DNA of 64,000 bases from CBDANZ01 sp965197865 (GTDB lineage Bacteria > Acidobacteriota > Vicinamibacteria > Vicinamibacterales > CAVVIG01): NCBI GenBank assembly GCA_965197865.1, contig CBDANZ010000004.1, positions 310,001 through 374,000 of the forward strand, given 5' to 3'. This document shows positions 1 through 8,382 of the stretch, piece by piece. Under the pieces are notes generated by a model, which was given only the letters and a program-made list of their open reading frames with translations, was not told the DNA's origin and did not search any database. Position 1 is the first letter of the stretch. Every line of letters begins with the position of its first letter. The position numbers were made by a program, and so were the translations under genes.

Positions 1-133
1 ACACCCTTGGCGCCCGCCGAGATCTGCCACGAGCAGGGTGGAGCCGGACCGGTACTCCCACTCCAGGACGTTGGTCGTCCTCAACGACCGGTAGTGGAAG
101 TCCGGATTGTCCGCACGTGGTCGCCTCAGATTG
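1..133 (-). pseudogene. C-terminal fragment of a DUF5916-like protein (partial)
   Basis: The minus strand is open to the left edge and reads NPDFHYRSLRTTNVLEWEYR followed by SGSTLLVADLGG. This resembles the last beta strands of DUF5916-type outer-membrane proteins, where a 'FxxRSLRxNxVLRWEYRPGSTLF' pattern is usual. There is no start and the homology begins abruptly a few bases downstream of the aldo/keto reductase stop, so it is a broken piece. The assignment rests on one short motif and is weak. Confidence 0.35.
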
Positions 134-153
134 ACAACGCCAGACGGCAGCCC

Positions 154-1149
154 CTACGCGGTCGTGTGGTCCACCCACTGCGCCATCTGCTCGTTATAGC
201 GGTCGCCAACCGCGGCATCTGGCGGAAATAGCGCGTCGAGCTGTGCCACATCGGCTGGCGAAAGGACGATCTCGATCGCCGCAATGTTGCTTTCGAGGTA
301 CGAGCGCCGTTTCGTCCCTGGGATGGGAACGATATCGTCGCCCTTAGCGAGAATCCAGGCCAGGGCAATCTGCGACGGAGTGGCCGCCTTTTTCGCGGCA
401 AAGGCCTTGAGCTGTTCGACCAGCGCGAGGTTTTTATGAAAGTTGTCGCCCTGGAAGCGCGGCAACCGCTTGCGCAAGTCGTCTTCGCAGAGGGCGTTGA
501 TGCTGGTGACGCAGCCGGACAGGAATCCGCGGCCGAGTGGGCTGAACGGCACGAACGTGATGCCGAACTCGCGACAGAGTGCGAGGACGCTCGCTTCCGG
601 GTCGCGCCACCAAAGGGAGTACTCGCTTTGGAGTGCGCTGATCGGGTGGACCTTGTACGCGCGACGTATCGTGGCCGGCGACGCTTCCGATAATCCGAGG
701 TAACGGACCTTGCCGGCACGGACGAGCTCGGCCATGCTGCCGACCGAGTCCTCGATCGGCGTTCTCGGGTCGACGCGGTGTAGATAGAAGAGATCGATGA
801 CGTCGACGTTCAGGCGCTTCAGGCTCTCGTCACACGAGCGGCGAATTTCGTCTGGCGATCCGTCGAGACCGCTTGGAAAGCCGATGCTTACCGCCTGAAT
901 GCCGCACTTGGTGGCGAGGACCACCTCGTTGCGCCGGTCCTTGATGGCGCGGCCAACCAGTTGTTCGTTGGCCCCCTTGCCGTAGACAGCGGCGGTGTCA
1001 AGAAAATTGATCCCGAGATCCAGTGCGTCGTGCAGAGTCCTGATCGATTCCTCGTCATCGCCGGGGCCGTAGCTTTGCGACATGCCCATGCAGCCGAGGC
1101 CAATCGCGGAAAGTTCTATGTCGCTCTTACCAAGGGTTCGCAGCCTCAT
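154..1149 (-). CDS. Aldo/keto reductase
   Basis: A 331-residue NADPH-dependent oxidoreductase of the aldo/keto reductase superfamily, cytosolic, reducing aldehydes or ketones; the substrate cannot be read from sequence. The TIM-barrel tetrad is present: Asp51 and Tyr56 in FLDTAAVYG, Lys81 in LATKCG and His124 in FYLHRVDP. The N-terminal strand reads LGLGCMGMS-like (IGLGCMGMS), as in the YakC/AKR13 group, and IPGTKR near the C-terminus fits the cofactor-binding loop. Length is normal for the family. It stands alone; the next gene, tag, is divergent and 104 bp away, so the gap probably holds both promoters. Nothing is broken in it. Confidence 0.9.
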   Translation of the reverse strand: MRLRTLGKSDIELSAIGLGCMGMSQSYGPGDDEESIRTLHDALDLGINFLDTAAVYGKGANEQLVGRAIKDRRNEVVLATKCGIQAVSIGFPSGLDGSPDEIRRSCDESLKRLNVDVIDLFYLHRVDPRTPIEDSVGSMAELVRAGKVRYLGLSEASPATIRRAYKVHPISALQSEYSLWWRDPEASVLALCREFGITFVPFSPLGRGFLSGCVTSINALCEDDLRKRLPRFQGDNFHKNLALVEQLKAFAAKKAATPSQIALAWILAKGDDIVPIPGTKRRSYLESNIAAIEIVLSPADVAQLDALFPPDAAVGDRYNEQMAQWVDHTTA

Positions 1150-1253
1150 TAGGTGATCTTACTCGGCATGATTGGTTTACCTAACGGATAGTAGACTCCT
1201 CAGGCCGAAGAATTCATGCACCAACGCCCCATTGTAGGGTCAGGAGTTTAGAG

Positions 1254-1853
1254 TTGAAAAAGACGTCTACCTTGGCGGAACGATGTGCCTGGGCCGCCAG
1301 CACCAATGATTTGTACGTCCGCTACCACGACACGGAGTGGGGAGTACCGGTTCACGAAGACGGGAAGCACTTTGAGTTTCTCATTCTGGAAGGAGCACAG
1401 GCGGGCTTGAGTTGGTACACGGTGCTCAACAAGAGGGAAGGCTATAGGAAGGCTTTTGCCCAGTTTGATCCCAATAAGGTCGCCCGTTTCAGTGAGAAGC
1501 GCGTCGAGACTCTGTTGAAGAATCCCGGCATCATCCGCAATCGACTTAAGGTCAGGGCAGCGATCATCAACGCCCGAGCCTTTCTAGAGCTTCAAAAAGA
1601 ATATGGGAGTTTTAGTGGCTACGCCTGGCAGTTTGTGGGTGCTAAGCCCATTCAGAACCGGTGGCGCAGCATGAACGAGGTTCCCGCCACTTCGCCTGAG
1701 TCCGACGCCTTGAGCAAAGACCTCACAAAGAGGGGCTTTAAGTTCGTGGGCAGCACCATCATCTACGCTCATATGCAGGCTGTGGGAATGGTGAATGACC
1801 ACTTGGTCGGTTGCTTCCGCCATCGAGAGTGCAAGGCTCTTGGGCGCGAATGA
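1254..1853 (+). CDS. tag: DNA-3-methyladenine glycosylase I
   Basis: A 199-residue base-excision repair glycosylase that removes 3-methyladenine from alkylated DNA. The TTG start is chosen because AGGAG lies 7 bases upstream (1242-1246) and the family N-terminus, RCAW, follows shortly after. The structural zinc ligands of Tag are present as Cys11, His25 (YHDTEWG), His183 and Cys187 (NDHLVGC). The catalytic Glu46 sits in LEGAQAGLSW, and KRGFKFVGSTI is the usual C-terminal helix region. Family length is about 185-200, so the gene is intact. It appears monocistronic. Confidence 0.95.
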   Translation: MKKTSTLAERCAWAASTNDLYVRYHDTEWGVPVHEDGKHFEFLILEGAQAGLSWYTVLNKREGYRKAFAQFDPNKVARFSEKRVETLLKNPGIIRNRLKVRAAIINARAFLELQKEYGSFSGYAWQFVGAKPIQNRWRSMNEVPATSPESDALSKDLTKRGFKFVGSTIIYAHMQAVGMVNDHLVGCFRHRECKALGRE

Positions 1854-1957
1854 CCGTAGGCATTCTCAAGCTAGGGTGGTAGCTGGCAGTGTAGGACGGT
1901 GTAGATGGGGAGGATCGGGTGTCCCTTATTGGTTCGCCACACGTGGGGAGATGCCGT

Positions 1958-2284
1958 GTGATTCAAGTCGTTCTCGAACCTCGCCCGCCCCGCGGCAAGC
2001 GTGTTAGTTGCGTCTACTGCTTGTGTTGTTTCGACCTTGAAATCGTTTCAATCGGGCAACTCGACGACAACGGGAGACCAGGCGGGTACTTATGCGACGA
2101 TTGCCTTGAGGGTGGCGAGGAACGCTTACACGGCCGACTACGAAAAGCCGCAGAGCGGCATCGACAGTACGCTGTGGAATGCGAGGCGGACGCAGCTGGC
2201 CCGATTGAACTGCCGCCGATTGCACTTTGCCGCGCCATGGTGCTCAACGATCCGGCCTGTTTCGGGTCACCGAAGAAGCACTAG
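1958..2284 (+). CDS. Small cysteine-rich hypothetical protein
   Basis: A 108-residue protein of unknown function. The GTG start at 1958 is preferred over longer readings because GGGGAG lies 7 bases upstream (1945-1950). Residues near the N-terminus include CVYCLCC, and about 25 residues later comes YLCDDCLEGG, so two CxxC pairs could bind one zinc as a treble-clef or ribbon. The rest is charged and rich in Arg/Glu (RLRKAAERHRQYAVECEAD). No family is recognised. It ends 93 bp before the rtcB fragment on the same strand. Composition resembles the neighbouring host genes. Confidence 0.55.
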   Translation: MIQVVLEPRPPRGKRVSCVYCLCCFDLEIVSIGQLDDNGRPGGYLCDDCLEGGEERLHGRLRKAAERHRQYAVECEADAAGPIELPPIALCRAMVLNDPACFGSPKKH

Positions 2285-2377
2285 AAGGGGCCGCAGAAAC
2301 TTCGCATATGTGGACGGAAATATTCAATTGTCGCGCCGGCACGACAACCTCGATTGTTCCGTGCGTTCGGGGACGTT

Positions 2378-2999
2378 ATGAATATTTACGGGCAGCACGA
2401 CGACCGCACCATTCAACAGCTTGAACGCTGCGTAGCGGCCGAACCCGACGCAAAGGGCGTCCTGTGCGCGGACGGACACCTGGGTTATTCCATGCCTATT
2501 GGAGGAGTGGTGGCCTACCGCCAGTACGTCTCGCCCTCTGGCGTGGGGTACGACATCGCCTGCGGCAACATGGCCACGCAGACCAACGTGATGGCTCGCG
2601 ACGTACCGGCGACGGAGATGGCACGGCTCGCCGACGAGATCCAGCGCCGCATTAGCTTTGGGCTCGGCCGGAAGAACAACGAGCCTATTGACTCGCCCGT
2701 GTTTGATCGGATCGAGACTTCCCTCGTTCCGCAGCAGCGGGCGTTGATTCAGCAGGCGCGTCAACAACTCGGGACGGTTGGGGGCTGGAACCACTACGTC
2801 GATCTGCTCGAAGACGAAGCGGGTTGCCTCTGGGTGGGTGTGCATCTTGGCTCGCGCGGGCTCGGGTGGAAGACGGCCAAGGGTTTCATGAACATCGCCC
2901 AAGGCCGCACCTTTGACGACGGGAAGGGTGAAGAGGACATGGACGCGCCGCCGCTCCTGCTCGACGTGCAGCAACCGAGCGGCCAGGACTATCTCGAAG
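2378..2999 (+). pseudogene. rtcB: RtcB-type RNA ligase, 5' part, truncated by an IS
   Basis: RtcB ligates 2',3'-cyclic phosphate RNA ends with GTP and Mn2+. The N-terminal half is present: ADGHLGYSMPIGG, GVGYDIACGN (metal-binding Asp and Cys), TVGGWNHYVDL (Gly-Asn-His metal site) and VHLGSRGLG. The ATG at 2378 is favoured as start; a GTG or ATG further upstream is possible. About 207 codons remain. The reading frame then runs into the IS3-type element at 3000, where it ends after a few foreign residues, so the C-terminal part with the guanylylated histidine is gone. It is not found on the other side of the element, so this is a deletion rather than a simple insertion. Confidence 0.8.
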
Positions 3000-3038
3000 T
3001 GAACCGTACCGGGTTTCTCGGAGACTGGATTCATTGAA

Positions 3039-3935
3039 TCAGGCCACCTTGGCCTGCTCATAGTACTGCGCTTCAAACTCCGCCGGCGGCACGTCTCCAA
3101 TCGGTCCCAGCAACCGCCGCATGTTGAACCAATCCACCCACTCCAGCGTGGCGAATTCCACGGCCTCGAGCGTGCGCCACGGCCCTCGTCGTCGAATCAC
3201 CTCCGTCTTGTAGAGTCCGATCACCGACTCGGCGAGGGCGTTATCGAACGCATCGCCTTGGCTCCCGACCGATGGCGCAATGCCGGCGGCCGCGAGACGA
3301 TCCGTGTACCGCATCGAAAGATACTGCGTGCCGCGATCGCTGTGATGCACGAGGCTGGTCAGCGCGTCGCCGCGGCGCGCGTAGATGGCCTGCTCCAAGG
3401 CGTCGAGCACGAAGTCCGTGCGCATCGAGGCCGACACCCGCCAGCCCACGATGCGCCGCGCGAAGACGTCGATCACGAACGCCACGTAGGTGAACCCACC
3501 CCAGGTCGCCACGTAGGTGAAGTCTGAGACCCAGAGCTGATTCGGACGGGTCGCCACGAACTGGCGATCGACGAGATCTGCGGGCCGGCTGCCATTGCCC
3601 GCGTGCGTGGTCGTGATCCACGCGCGCCCACGCCCCGCGCCTTCCAGGCCCATCGCCCGCATCAGCCGACCCACCGTGCCTCGTGCCACGCAGAACCCTT
3701 CGCGACGCAGCTGTTTCCAGACCTTGCGCGGCCCGTACACCTGATGATGCTCGTCATACACCCGCTGAATCTCCGGGCGCAGCGCATCATCGCGTTGTGC
3801 CCGGGCCGAGCGACGCGTCGGATCGACCTGCGCCGCCCGATGGCGGTGATACGTCGAGGGGGCGATCGGCAGCACGGTGCAGATCGGCTCGACCCCGTAC
3901 TGATCCCGATGGTCGTGAATGAAGCGAACCATCAC
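3039..3935 (-). CDS. IS3-family transposase orfB (element A copy 1)
   Basis: A 298-residue integrase-core (rve) transposase subunit that cuts and joins the element ends. The catalytic triad is Asp138 (WVSDFTYV), Asp200 (HHSDRGTQY) and Glu236 (DNALAESVIG), with the 35-residue D-E spacing of IS3 elements. An N-terminal HTH_21-like region (YGPRKVWKQL) precedes the core. It begins at a GTG that overlaps the TGA of orfA by 4 bases, so the two are translationally coupled; no classical A6G slippery run is obvious at the overlap. The product is intact and probably active, given three near-identical copies in this window. Confidence 0.95.
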   Translation of the reverse strand: MMVRFIHDHRDQYGVEPICTVLPIAPSTYHRHRAAQVDPTRRSARAQRDDALRPEIQRVYDEHHQVYGPRKVWKQLRREGFCVARGTVGRLMRAMGLEGAGRGRAWITTTHAGNGSRPADLVDRQFVATRPNQLWVSDFTYVATWGGFTYVAFVIDVFARRIVGWRVSASMRTDFVLDALEQAIYARRGDALTSLVHHSDRGTQYLSMRYTDRLAAAGIAPSVGSQGDAFDNALAESVIGLYKTEVIRRRGPWRTLEAVEFATLEWVDWFNMRRLLGPIGDVPPAEFEAQYYEQAKVA

Positions 3936-4261
3936 TTCCCGCGGCGGTCGAGCTCCGCCTGGGCAAAATACGCGGACGCCTTCCGCAGGATCTCGTTCGC
4001 CCGCTTCAGCTCGCGAACCTCGCGCTCCAGTTCCTTGAGGCGCTCTCGCTCGCTCGTCGTCAACCCTGGGCGATAGCCGGCGTCACGCTGTGCCTGGCGT
4101 ACCCACTTCCGTAGCGTCTCGGCCGTGCAGCCAAGCTTCGGCGCCACCGACTGCAACACGCCCCACTCCGACGCGTGGGTGGCGCGATGCTCCTCGACCA
4201 TCCGAACCGCGCGCTCACGCACCTCCGGAGAAAACCGACTTGGACGTCCCATAGACCCCAT
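3932..4261 (-). CDS. IS3-family transposase orfA (element A copy 1)
   Basis: A 109-residue DNA-binding subunit. An HTH_Tnp_1-type N-terminus (RFSPEVRERAVRMVEEH) is followed by the usual LGCTAETLRKWVRQA recognition region and a C-terminal leucine-zipper-like coiled coil (LKELEREVRELKRANEIL). It is followed at once by orfB, with a 4-base overlap. The start lies 42 bases inside the right terminal repeat of the element. Confidence 0.93.
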   Translation of the reverse strand: MGSMGRPSRFSPEVRERAVRMVEEHRATHASEWGVLQSVAPKLGCTAETLRKWVRQAQRDAGYRPGLTTSERERLKELEREVRELKRANEILRKASAYFAQAELDRRGK

Positions 4262-4303
4262 CCTCCCAAGTAATGAGGTCTCCGAGAAACCCGGTACGGT
4301 TCA

Positions 4304-4920
4304 AGCGACCATCGCTCAACAATGAAGTCTTTCCGGAGGTGTGGTCGAGCAATGGATTCGATGGCCAAACCTACGAGTTTAAGACGAATTGCTTCGGTAA
4401 CTTCGTTGCGCTCGAGACCTGCTTTCTCTGGACCATCACCGCAGTGATCGTGGAGTCGCCCGACGGCGTGCGGTTCGAACTCGAGAAGGACTTCAACATC
4501 AACACCTATTCGGGTGAGGTCACGCGGCGCTGGGTGCTCTACGGGCCGCCAGGCGCAGGCTTGCCGAGACCGGGAGAGTATCGGTTCCTCTACCAAGAGC
4601 AGGAGGAATTGGTGCTCACGCAGATCGTGTCCTACGACCCGGAGACAGTGGATCCTCCAACGGGCGTCACGTGGAGTCGCGAGGACAACGATCTGATCGT
4701 CGGGTGGACGGCCCCGGCCGGCGCGATGCCTGCCATGTGGTACAAAGTTCTCATCTTCCCGGATGGAGGCGGCATCATCAGCGATAGATTCGAATGGGAT
4801 GCCCGCAGTGCACGGCTGCTGAACGTGCCACTTGTGGACGGCGCGACAGGAAGACTCAATGTTGCGATCTACTTCAGCGGTGGCTACGCGTATTCCGAGT
4901 ACCTGTCGATGACGTGGTGA
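4304..4920 (+). pseudogene. Hypothetical protein, 5'-truncated by IS
   Basis: An open frame of about 205 codons enters directly from the end of the IS3-type element and has no start codon of its own; the only in-frame Met lies inside the IS. The visible part reads like a secreted or surface beta protein: FELEKDFNINTYSGE and VLYGPPGAGLPRPGEYRF suggest an immunoglobulin-like sandwich, then PPTGVTWSREDNDLIVGW resembles the first strands of a fibronectin type III domain. Function unknown. It is the remnant of a longer gene whose 5' part was lost in the same event that removed the end of rtcB. Confidence 0.6.
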
Positions 4921-5103
4921 TGGATGCCGAGGGCTATCGTCACATTCGACAGCTATAACGCATGTACTTCGTTTGTACTTCAACGACTGGCGGATCTCCA
5001 TCGGTTTGATGCGGAGTGGGAGTGAGGTACCAATTGCAGGCTGGACCAAGAAATCGCCGTACTTGTCTACTGCTAAACTCGTGTAATAGTTCGCTGCGCA
5101 CCC

Positions 5104-5319
5104 GCGTGACTCACCCCCGTCCCCGTTGAACCGCTGGACGGGCGCCCGCACGTCGATGACGGCATTCGCCAGTGGCTCGGCGATGCACCCTCGAACGGGC
5201 GGATGGCGGTCGGGTCGGCCGCGACGTCGAAAGCGGGCGCCGGGACAGTCGACGGCGCGTCGGTCGCCCCGCACCCTGCGAGGACGAACAGCAACGTCGC
5301 GAAGCTCGCGAATGGTCAT
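5104..5319 (-). pseudogene. Lipoprotein N-terminal fragment (frameshifted)
   Basis: On the minus strand an ATG at 5319 starts MTIRELRDV, and the +1 frame continues LLFVLAGCGATDAP, a lipobox-like LAGC after a hydrophobic stretch. The frame then has to change again to continue as EPLANAVIDVRAPVQRFNG. The pieces look like the exported N-terminus of a lipoprotein with at least two frameshifts and no C-terminal domain left. The evidence is limited to the signal-like segment. Confidence 0.3.
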
Positions 5320-5447
5320 CGGAATCTCCAGTTTGGAGGTCAAGATTATCGCAGTCATGTGCAGGGCGTCGTGATCATGGTGCAGAATGGGGTCGGCGAG
5401 CATGCCCGCGCACAGCTGGGCGCTCCACTTCGACAAGGGGAACAGAG

Positions 5448-5915
5448 ATGAGAAGAACAGTTGTTACGCTCGGTATCGTGCTCGTTGGTCTCGGCTTCAG
5501 CGGCGTCACGAGTGCCCAGGATCTACCCGCGTTTTGCGGCCCGGCCGGCCAACTGCCCGCCGAGTTCTCCGGCAACGTCGTCGCCGACTCGCGCTGCTTC
5601 GAGATCCGGATGTACACGGCCGCGCCGGCGGCCAACGGCGAGGGCGGCATCGACAACCTGCACCAGCGGTTCAGAGAGGGCGAGATGGCGCTCTTCGAGA
5701 AGCACGGCGCTGAGATCGTCGCCGTCTGGCAGCGGCTCGACGACCCGAACACGCTGGTCTGGATGCTGGCCTACCGCGACCGCGCGCATCGCGACGAGGT
5801 TTTCACCGCTTTCCGAGAAGATCCGGACTGGACGGCGCTGCTGGCGAAGTATCCGGTGCCGCTGAGCATCGAGGCCTTCATGCTGAGCGCCTCGGACTAC
5901 TCGGCGCTCAAATAG
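5448..5915 (+). CDS. Secreted NIPSNAP-family protein
   Basis: A 155-residue protein with an N-terminal signal peptide (MRRTVVTLGIVLVGLGFSGV, cleavage probably after TSAQ). The mature part matches the NIPSNAP fold: RCFEIRMYTA at the start of the domain, LHQRFREGEMALFEKHG, then VWMLAYRDRAHRDEVFTAF. NIPSNAP is a ferredoxin-like alpha/beta dimer domain whose role in bacteria is unknown. The ATG at 5448 is chosen because AAGGGG lies 7 bases upstream; a longer in-frame reading has no signal peptide at its start. It is followed after 48 bp by the chimeric VOC/DUF3179 frame on the same strand. Confidence 0.85.
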   Translation: MRRTVVTLGIVLVGLGFSGVTSAQDLPAFCGPAGQLPAEFSGNVVADSRCFEIRMYTAAPAANGEGGIDNLHQRFREGEMALFEKHGAEIVAVWQRLDDPNTLVWMLAYRDRAHRDEVFTAFREDPDWTALLAKYPVPLSIEAFMLSASDYSALK

Positions 5916-5963
5916 CCGGCCACGATCCGTCTCGCCCCCGCTCTGCGACTGCTCGCCATCCCG

Positions 5964-6611
5964 GTGCTGGTGCTGGAGGGGGCGTGCGCGGAACCAGAAG
6001 CGCTGAGTGCACGACAGGACCACCCGACTCAGACCGCGGACATCGGTCTGACCGGGCGCATCCACTTCAACATCCAGACCGGCGATTTCGCTCGCTCCCG
6101 TGCGCTCTATCGGATGCTCGGTTTCACAGCCGGCGTGGGCGGGTTTCCGAAGACCAACACGTACGAGATGGCGCTCGACCGTCTGGGCGGTGTTGAGCTG
6201 ACCATCGTCTACTGCACGATGTGTGGCACGGTCATCCCGTTCGAGAGCGTGGCGCACGGGCGGCGTTACAGGTTTGGTACGAGCGGGCTCCTGTATCGGT
6301 CGAACGAGCTGATGTTCGACCATGAGACCCACAGCTTGTGGAACACGTTCGAGGGGGTGCCCATGGTCGGTGCGCTCGCCGGAAGCGGTCTGCGGTTGAC
6401 GCCGCGCGCCGTGGTGACCACGACGTGGGGTGAGTGGCGACGGCAGCAGCCGGCGACAAATGTCCTGTCGCTCGACACCGGGCACCGGCGCGACTTCGCT
6501 CAAGGCAGGCATAGCCGGGGTAAACAGCTGTTAGGCAGCGTCCATCAAGCCCCGGAACTCAATGTTCAACCATGGTGGCGTCCCCAAGGGGATTTATACC
6601 TTTTACCGTAG
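5964..6611 (+). pseudogene. Chimeric ORF: VOC N-terminal part joined to DUF3179 fragment
   Basis: One uninterrupted frame of 215 codons made of two unrelated parts. Codons about 30-75 (GRIHFNIQTGDFARSRALYR, MLGFTAGVGGFP) are the first half of a glyoxalase/VOC domain. From about codon 76 the text becomes DUF3179: VYCTMCGTVIPFES, then YRFGTSGLLYRSNELMFDHE, SLWNTFEGVPMVG and TPRAVVTTTWGEW. The DUF3179 part stops after LSLDTGHRRDF and about 35 residues of unrelated sequence follow. Neither domain is complete, so a deletion probably fused two genes in frame. The GTG start at 5964 follows a hydrophobic run that could be the remnant of a signal peptide. Confidence 0.65.
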
Positions 6612-6655
6612 TCGGATCGGTCGGGTAATCTCTTCCTGTGTGAACCGGTGTGCGC

Positions 6656-6712
6656 AGGTTGGCCGAAGCGCAATGCCTCGCCCACGAGCGGGACGCCGCG
6701 CACCCGCGGTAG
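6656..6712 (+). pseudogene. 3' tail of a lost Sel1-repeat gene
   Basis: The frame RLAEAQCLAHERDAAHPR followed by TAG matches the C-terminus of the intact Sel1 protein downstream (SEAQRLAREWDAAHPRR). The DNA over about 50 bases is also similar. It is therefore the last codons of a paralogue whose body was removed, and it lies directly before the gene at 6729. Confidence 0.6.
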
Positions 6713-6728
6713 TCGGAAGGAGCACAAG

Positions 6729-7196
6729 ATGAAGCCTCGTACCCGCGTTGCCGTTGTTACCTTCGTCTTGCTTGTTTGCTACACAGGACATCTGTCTGCG
6801 GCGACGTATCACATCAACGGAGAATTCGACGGATGTGAGCACGGCAAGTTGTATGAATTGGTTGGCGGTGGGGTTCTCGAGTGTCAGGGATACAATTATT
6901 TCTATGCCTATTTGCCCGAGGTGCAGACTGAGGGTCGGCGTGTAATTATGATTGGTGATGAGCGTGTCGATGGATATGTCCACGACGGAAGTGTCACTAG
7001 GACTCGGATCGACGGAGAATGTGAAGGGTGTGAGTACGACAAACGCTACGACTTGTTGAATGGACTCGTCTTCGTGTGCAGGATGTACTCTTATTCGTAT
7101 TCATATAGCCCAGAAGTTAAGATATTTGTGTTCTCTGGGCGTACAACAGTCACGATCCGTGGCAAGGAATACGAGGGAACCGTATACCGGCGATAA
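6729..7196 (+). CDS. Secreted protein of two internal repeats, unknown function
   Basis: A 155-residue protein with a signal peptide (MKPRTRVAVVTFVLLVCYTG, cleavage near LSAA). The mature part is two copies of a ~60-residue unit: INGEFDGCEHGKLYELVGGG and then IDGECEGCEYDKRYDLLNGL, each followed by a Cys, an aromatic YxYxYxPEV stretch and a beta-rich end (RVIMIGDERVDGYV; TVTIRGKEYEGTVY). Three of the Cys positions recur between units, so disulphides are likely outside the cytoplasm. AAGGAG lies 6 bases upstream of the ATG. No family name is offered. It sits between a Sel1 tail remnant and an intact Sel1 gene. Confidence 0.75.
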   Translation: MKPRTRVAVVTFVLLVCYTGHLSAATYHINGEFDGCEHGKLYELVGGGVLECQGYNYFYAYLPEVQTEGRRVIMIGDERVDGYVHDGSVTRTRIDGECEGCEYDKRYDLLNGLVFVCRMYSYSYSYSPEVKIFVFSGRTTVTIRGKEYEGTVYRR

Positions 7197-7303
7197 GAGA
7201 AGCAGTCGCCTATAGTTATGCCGCGTAGACTCGGCGACTGGCGCGAAATCTAGAACATTGGAGTGAAGAGTTCCATCGCATCCCATTGCACAAGGAGCGC
7301 CGC

Positions 7304-7768
7304 ATGAAGCCGCTCGTTGCCGCCGTCGCCGTCCTGGTCGCGCTCGCGGTCGGTGCGCAGGCGCAGACGCCGGAGCTCGACGCGCTGCGTGCCCGGGCTG
7401 AGCAGGGTGACGGCGTCGCGCAGACCACCCTCGGACTCAGGTACGTCGATGGCAGAGGCGTCCCGCAGGATGATGCCGAAGCGGTGCGTTGGTGGCGGCT
7501 GGCGGCTGAGCAGGGCAACGCCGACGCGCAGTTCTACCTCGGAGACAGGTACGCTCGTGGCATAAGCGTCCCGCAGGACGACGTGCGGGCGCACATGTGG
7601 CTTAACCTCGCGGTCTCTGGACGATCTGGAAATGCACGATTGACCGATGAGACGCGAGAGCTCGCCGTCCGGAATCGCGACGTAGTTGCAGGCCTGATGA
7701 CCCCTGACGATCGCAGCGAAGCCCAACGTCTCGCCCGCGAGTGGGACGCCGCGCACCCGCGGCGCTAG
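7304..7768 (+). CDS. Secreted Sel1-repeat protein
   Basis: A 154-residue protein with a signal peptide (MKPLVAAVAVLVALAVGAQA) followed by Sel1-like repeats, helical hairpins that usually mediate protein contacts in the periplasm. The units are AEQGDGVAQTTLGLRYVDGR, DAEAVRWWRLAAEQGNADAQ and FYLGDRYARGISVPQDDVRA, with the typical AxxxLGxxYxxGxGVPQD pattern. The ATG at 7304 has AAGGAGC 8 bases upstream; an in-frame TTG at 7286 would spoil the signal peptide. Eleven bases separate it from the small membrane gene downstream, so the two may be co-transcribed. Confidence 0.85.
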   Translation: MKPLVAAVAVLVALAVGAQAQTPELDALRARAEQGDGVAQTTLGLRYVDGRGVPQDDAEAVRWWRLAAEQGNADAQFYLGDRYARGISVPQDDVRAHMWLNLAVSGRSGNARLTDETRELAVRNRDVVAGLMTPDDRSEAQRLAREWDAAHPRR

Positions 7769-7968
7769 AAGCCTTCAAGATGTCTACCGTGCTGCTGTTC
7801 ACGCTCGCAATTCTGGCGCTGTTCGCGCTGGCGACCGTTACGCCGAAGCTGGTGCGCCTCAGAATCAGATTCTTTAAGTGGATTCATTGGACCTGGGCGG
7901 TCCGCGTGCTCGAAGAGCACTTCGAGAGATGGGTCCTACATCGCCCTAGGGTTTTCTTGGACACTTGA

Positions 7969-8382
7969 TTGCGAGAAAGTTCTCGCAGGAGGAGTGTCAA
8001 GATAAGGAAGCACGATCAGAGTTCGGTGGCGGCGGAGGGAGCCCGGAGGGCGACTGGAGCGGCCGCCGCGCGTGACCGGAAGGGGCGGTGTTCGGCCCGG
8101 CGTAAACGCGCGACGGTGCTCCGCCTCCTGCGGGGCGAGGATCTCGAGTCGGTGTCGCGGGAGTTGGGCATCACGGCGGCGCGGGCCTCGCAGTGGCGCG
8201 ATAGGTTTTTGGCGGCGGGCCAGGCCGGCTTGAAGAGCCGAGCGACCGAGGCGGTGGACGACGACCACCGTCGGCTGCAGGCCACGATCGGCGAACTCCT
8301 GATGGAGACCGAGTTGCTGTATGCGAAGGTAGACCAGCTGGAGGCCGGCCGCCCTTTGGCCCGCCGGAGGTCGACGCAATGA
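7969..8382 (+). CDS. IS3-type orfA (element B)
   Basis: DNA-binding subunit of the element. A helix-turn-helix reads VLRLLRGEDLESVSRELGIT then AARASQWRDRFLAAG, followed by a coiled-coil tail (LQATIGELLMETELLYAKVD). The start is uncertain: AGGAGG at 7987-7992 suggests initiation near 8000, but no ATG or GTG in this frame follows at the right distance, so the coordinate is the longest open reading. It overlaps orfB by 4 bases (ATGA). Confidence 0.7.
   Translation: MRESSRRRSVKIRKHDQSSVAAEGARRATGAAAARDRKGRCSARRKRATVLRLLRGEDLESVSRELGITAARASQWRDRFLAAGQAGLKSRATEAVDDDHRRLQATIGELLMETELLYAKVDQLEAGRPLARRRSTQ

Larger units (their letters stand above)
3000..4303. mobile_element. IS3-family element A, copy 1
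   Basis: A 1304 bp element with perfect 26 bp terminal inverted repeats beginning TGAACCGTACCGGGTTTCTC, reading inward at 3000 and, in reverse complement, ending at 4303. It carries orfA and orfB on the minus strand. Two near-identical copies of the same length lie at 10877-12180 and 47275-48578. The flanking trinucleotides are AAG and AGC, so there is no target duplication, and the two flanks belong to different genes (rtcB and an unrelated protein). Confidence 0.95.

Noticed and set aside
4060..5436. Long minus-strand open frame of 458 codons
   Set aside because: It crosses an IS end and runs antisense to other genes; no family-like segments apart from a short lipoprotein-like start in another frame. 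Typical chance frame in GC-rich DNA.
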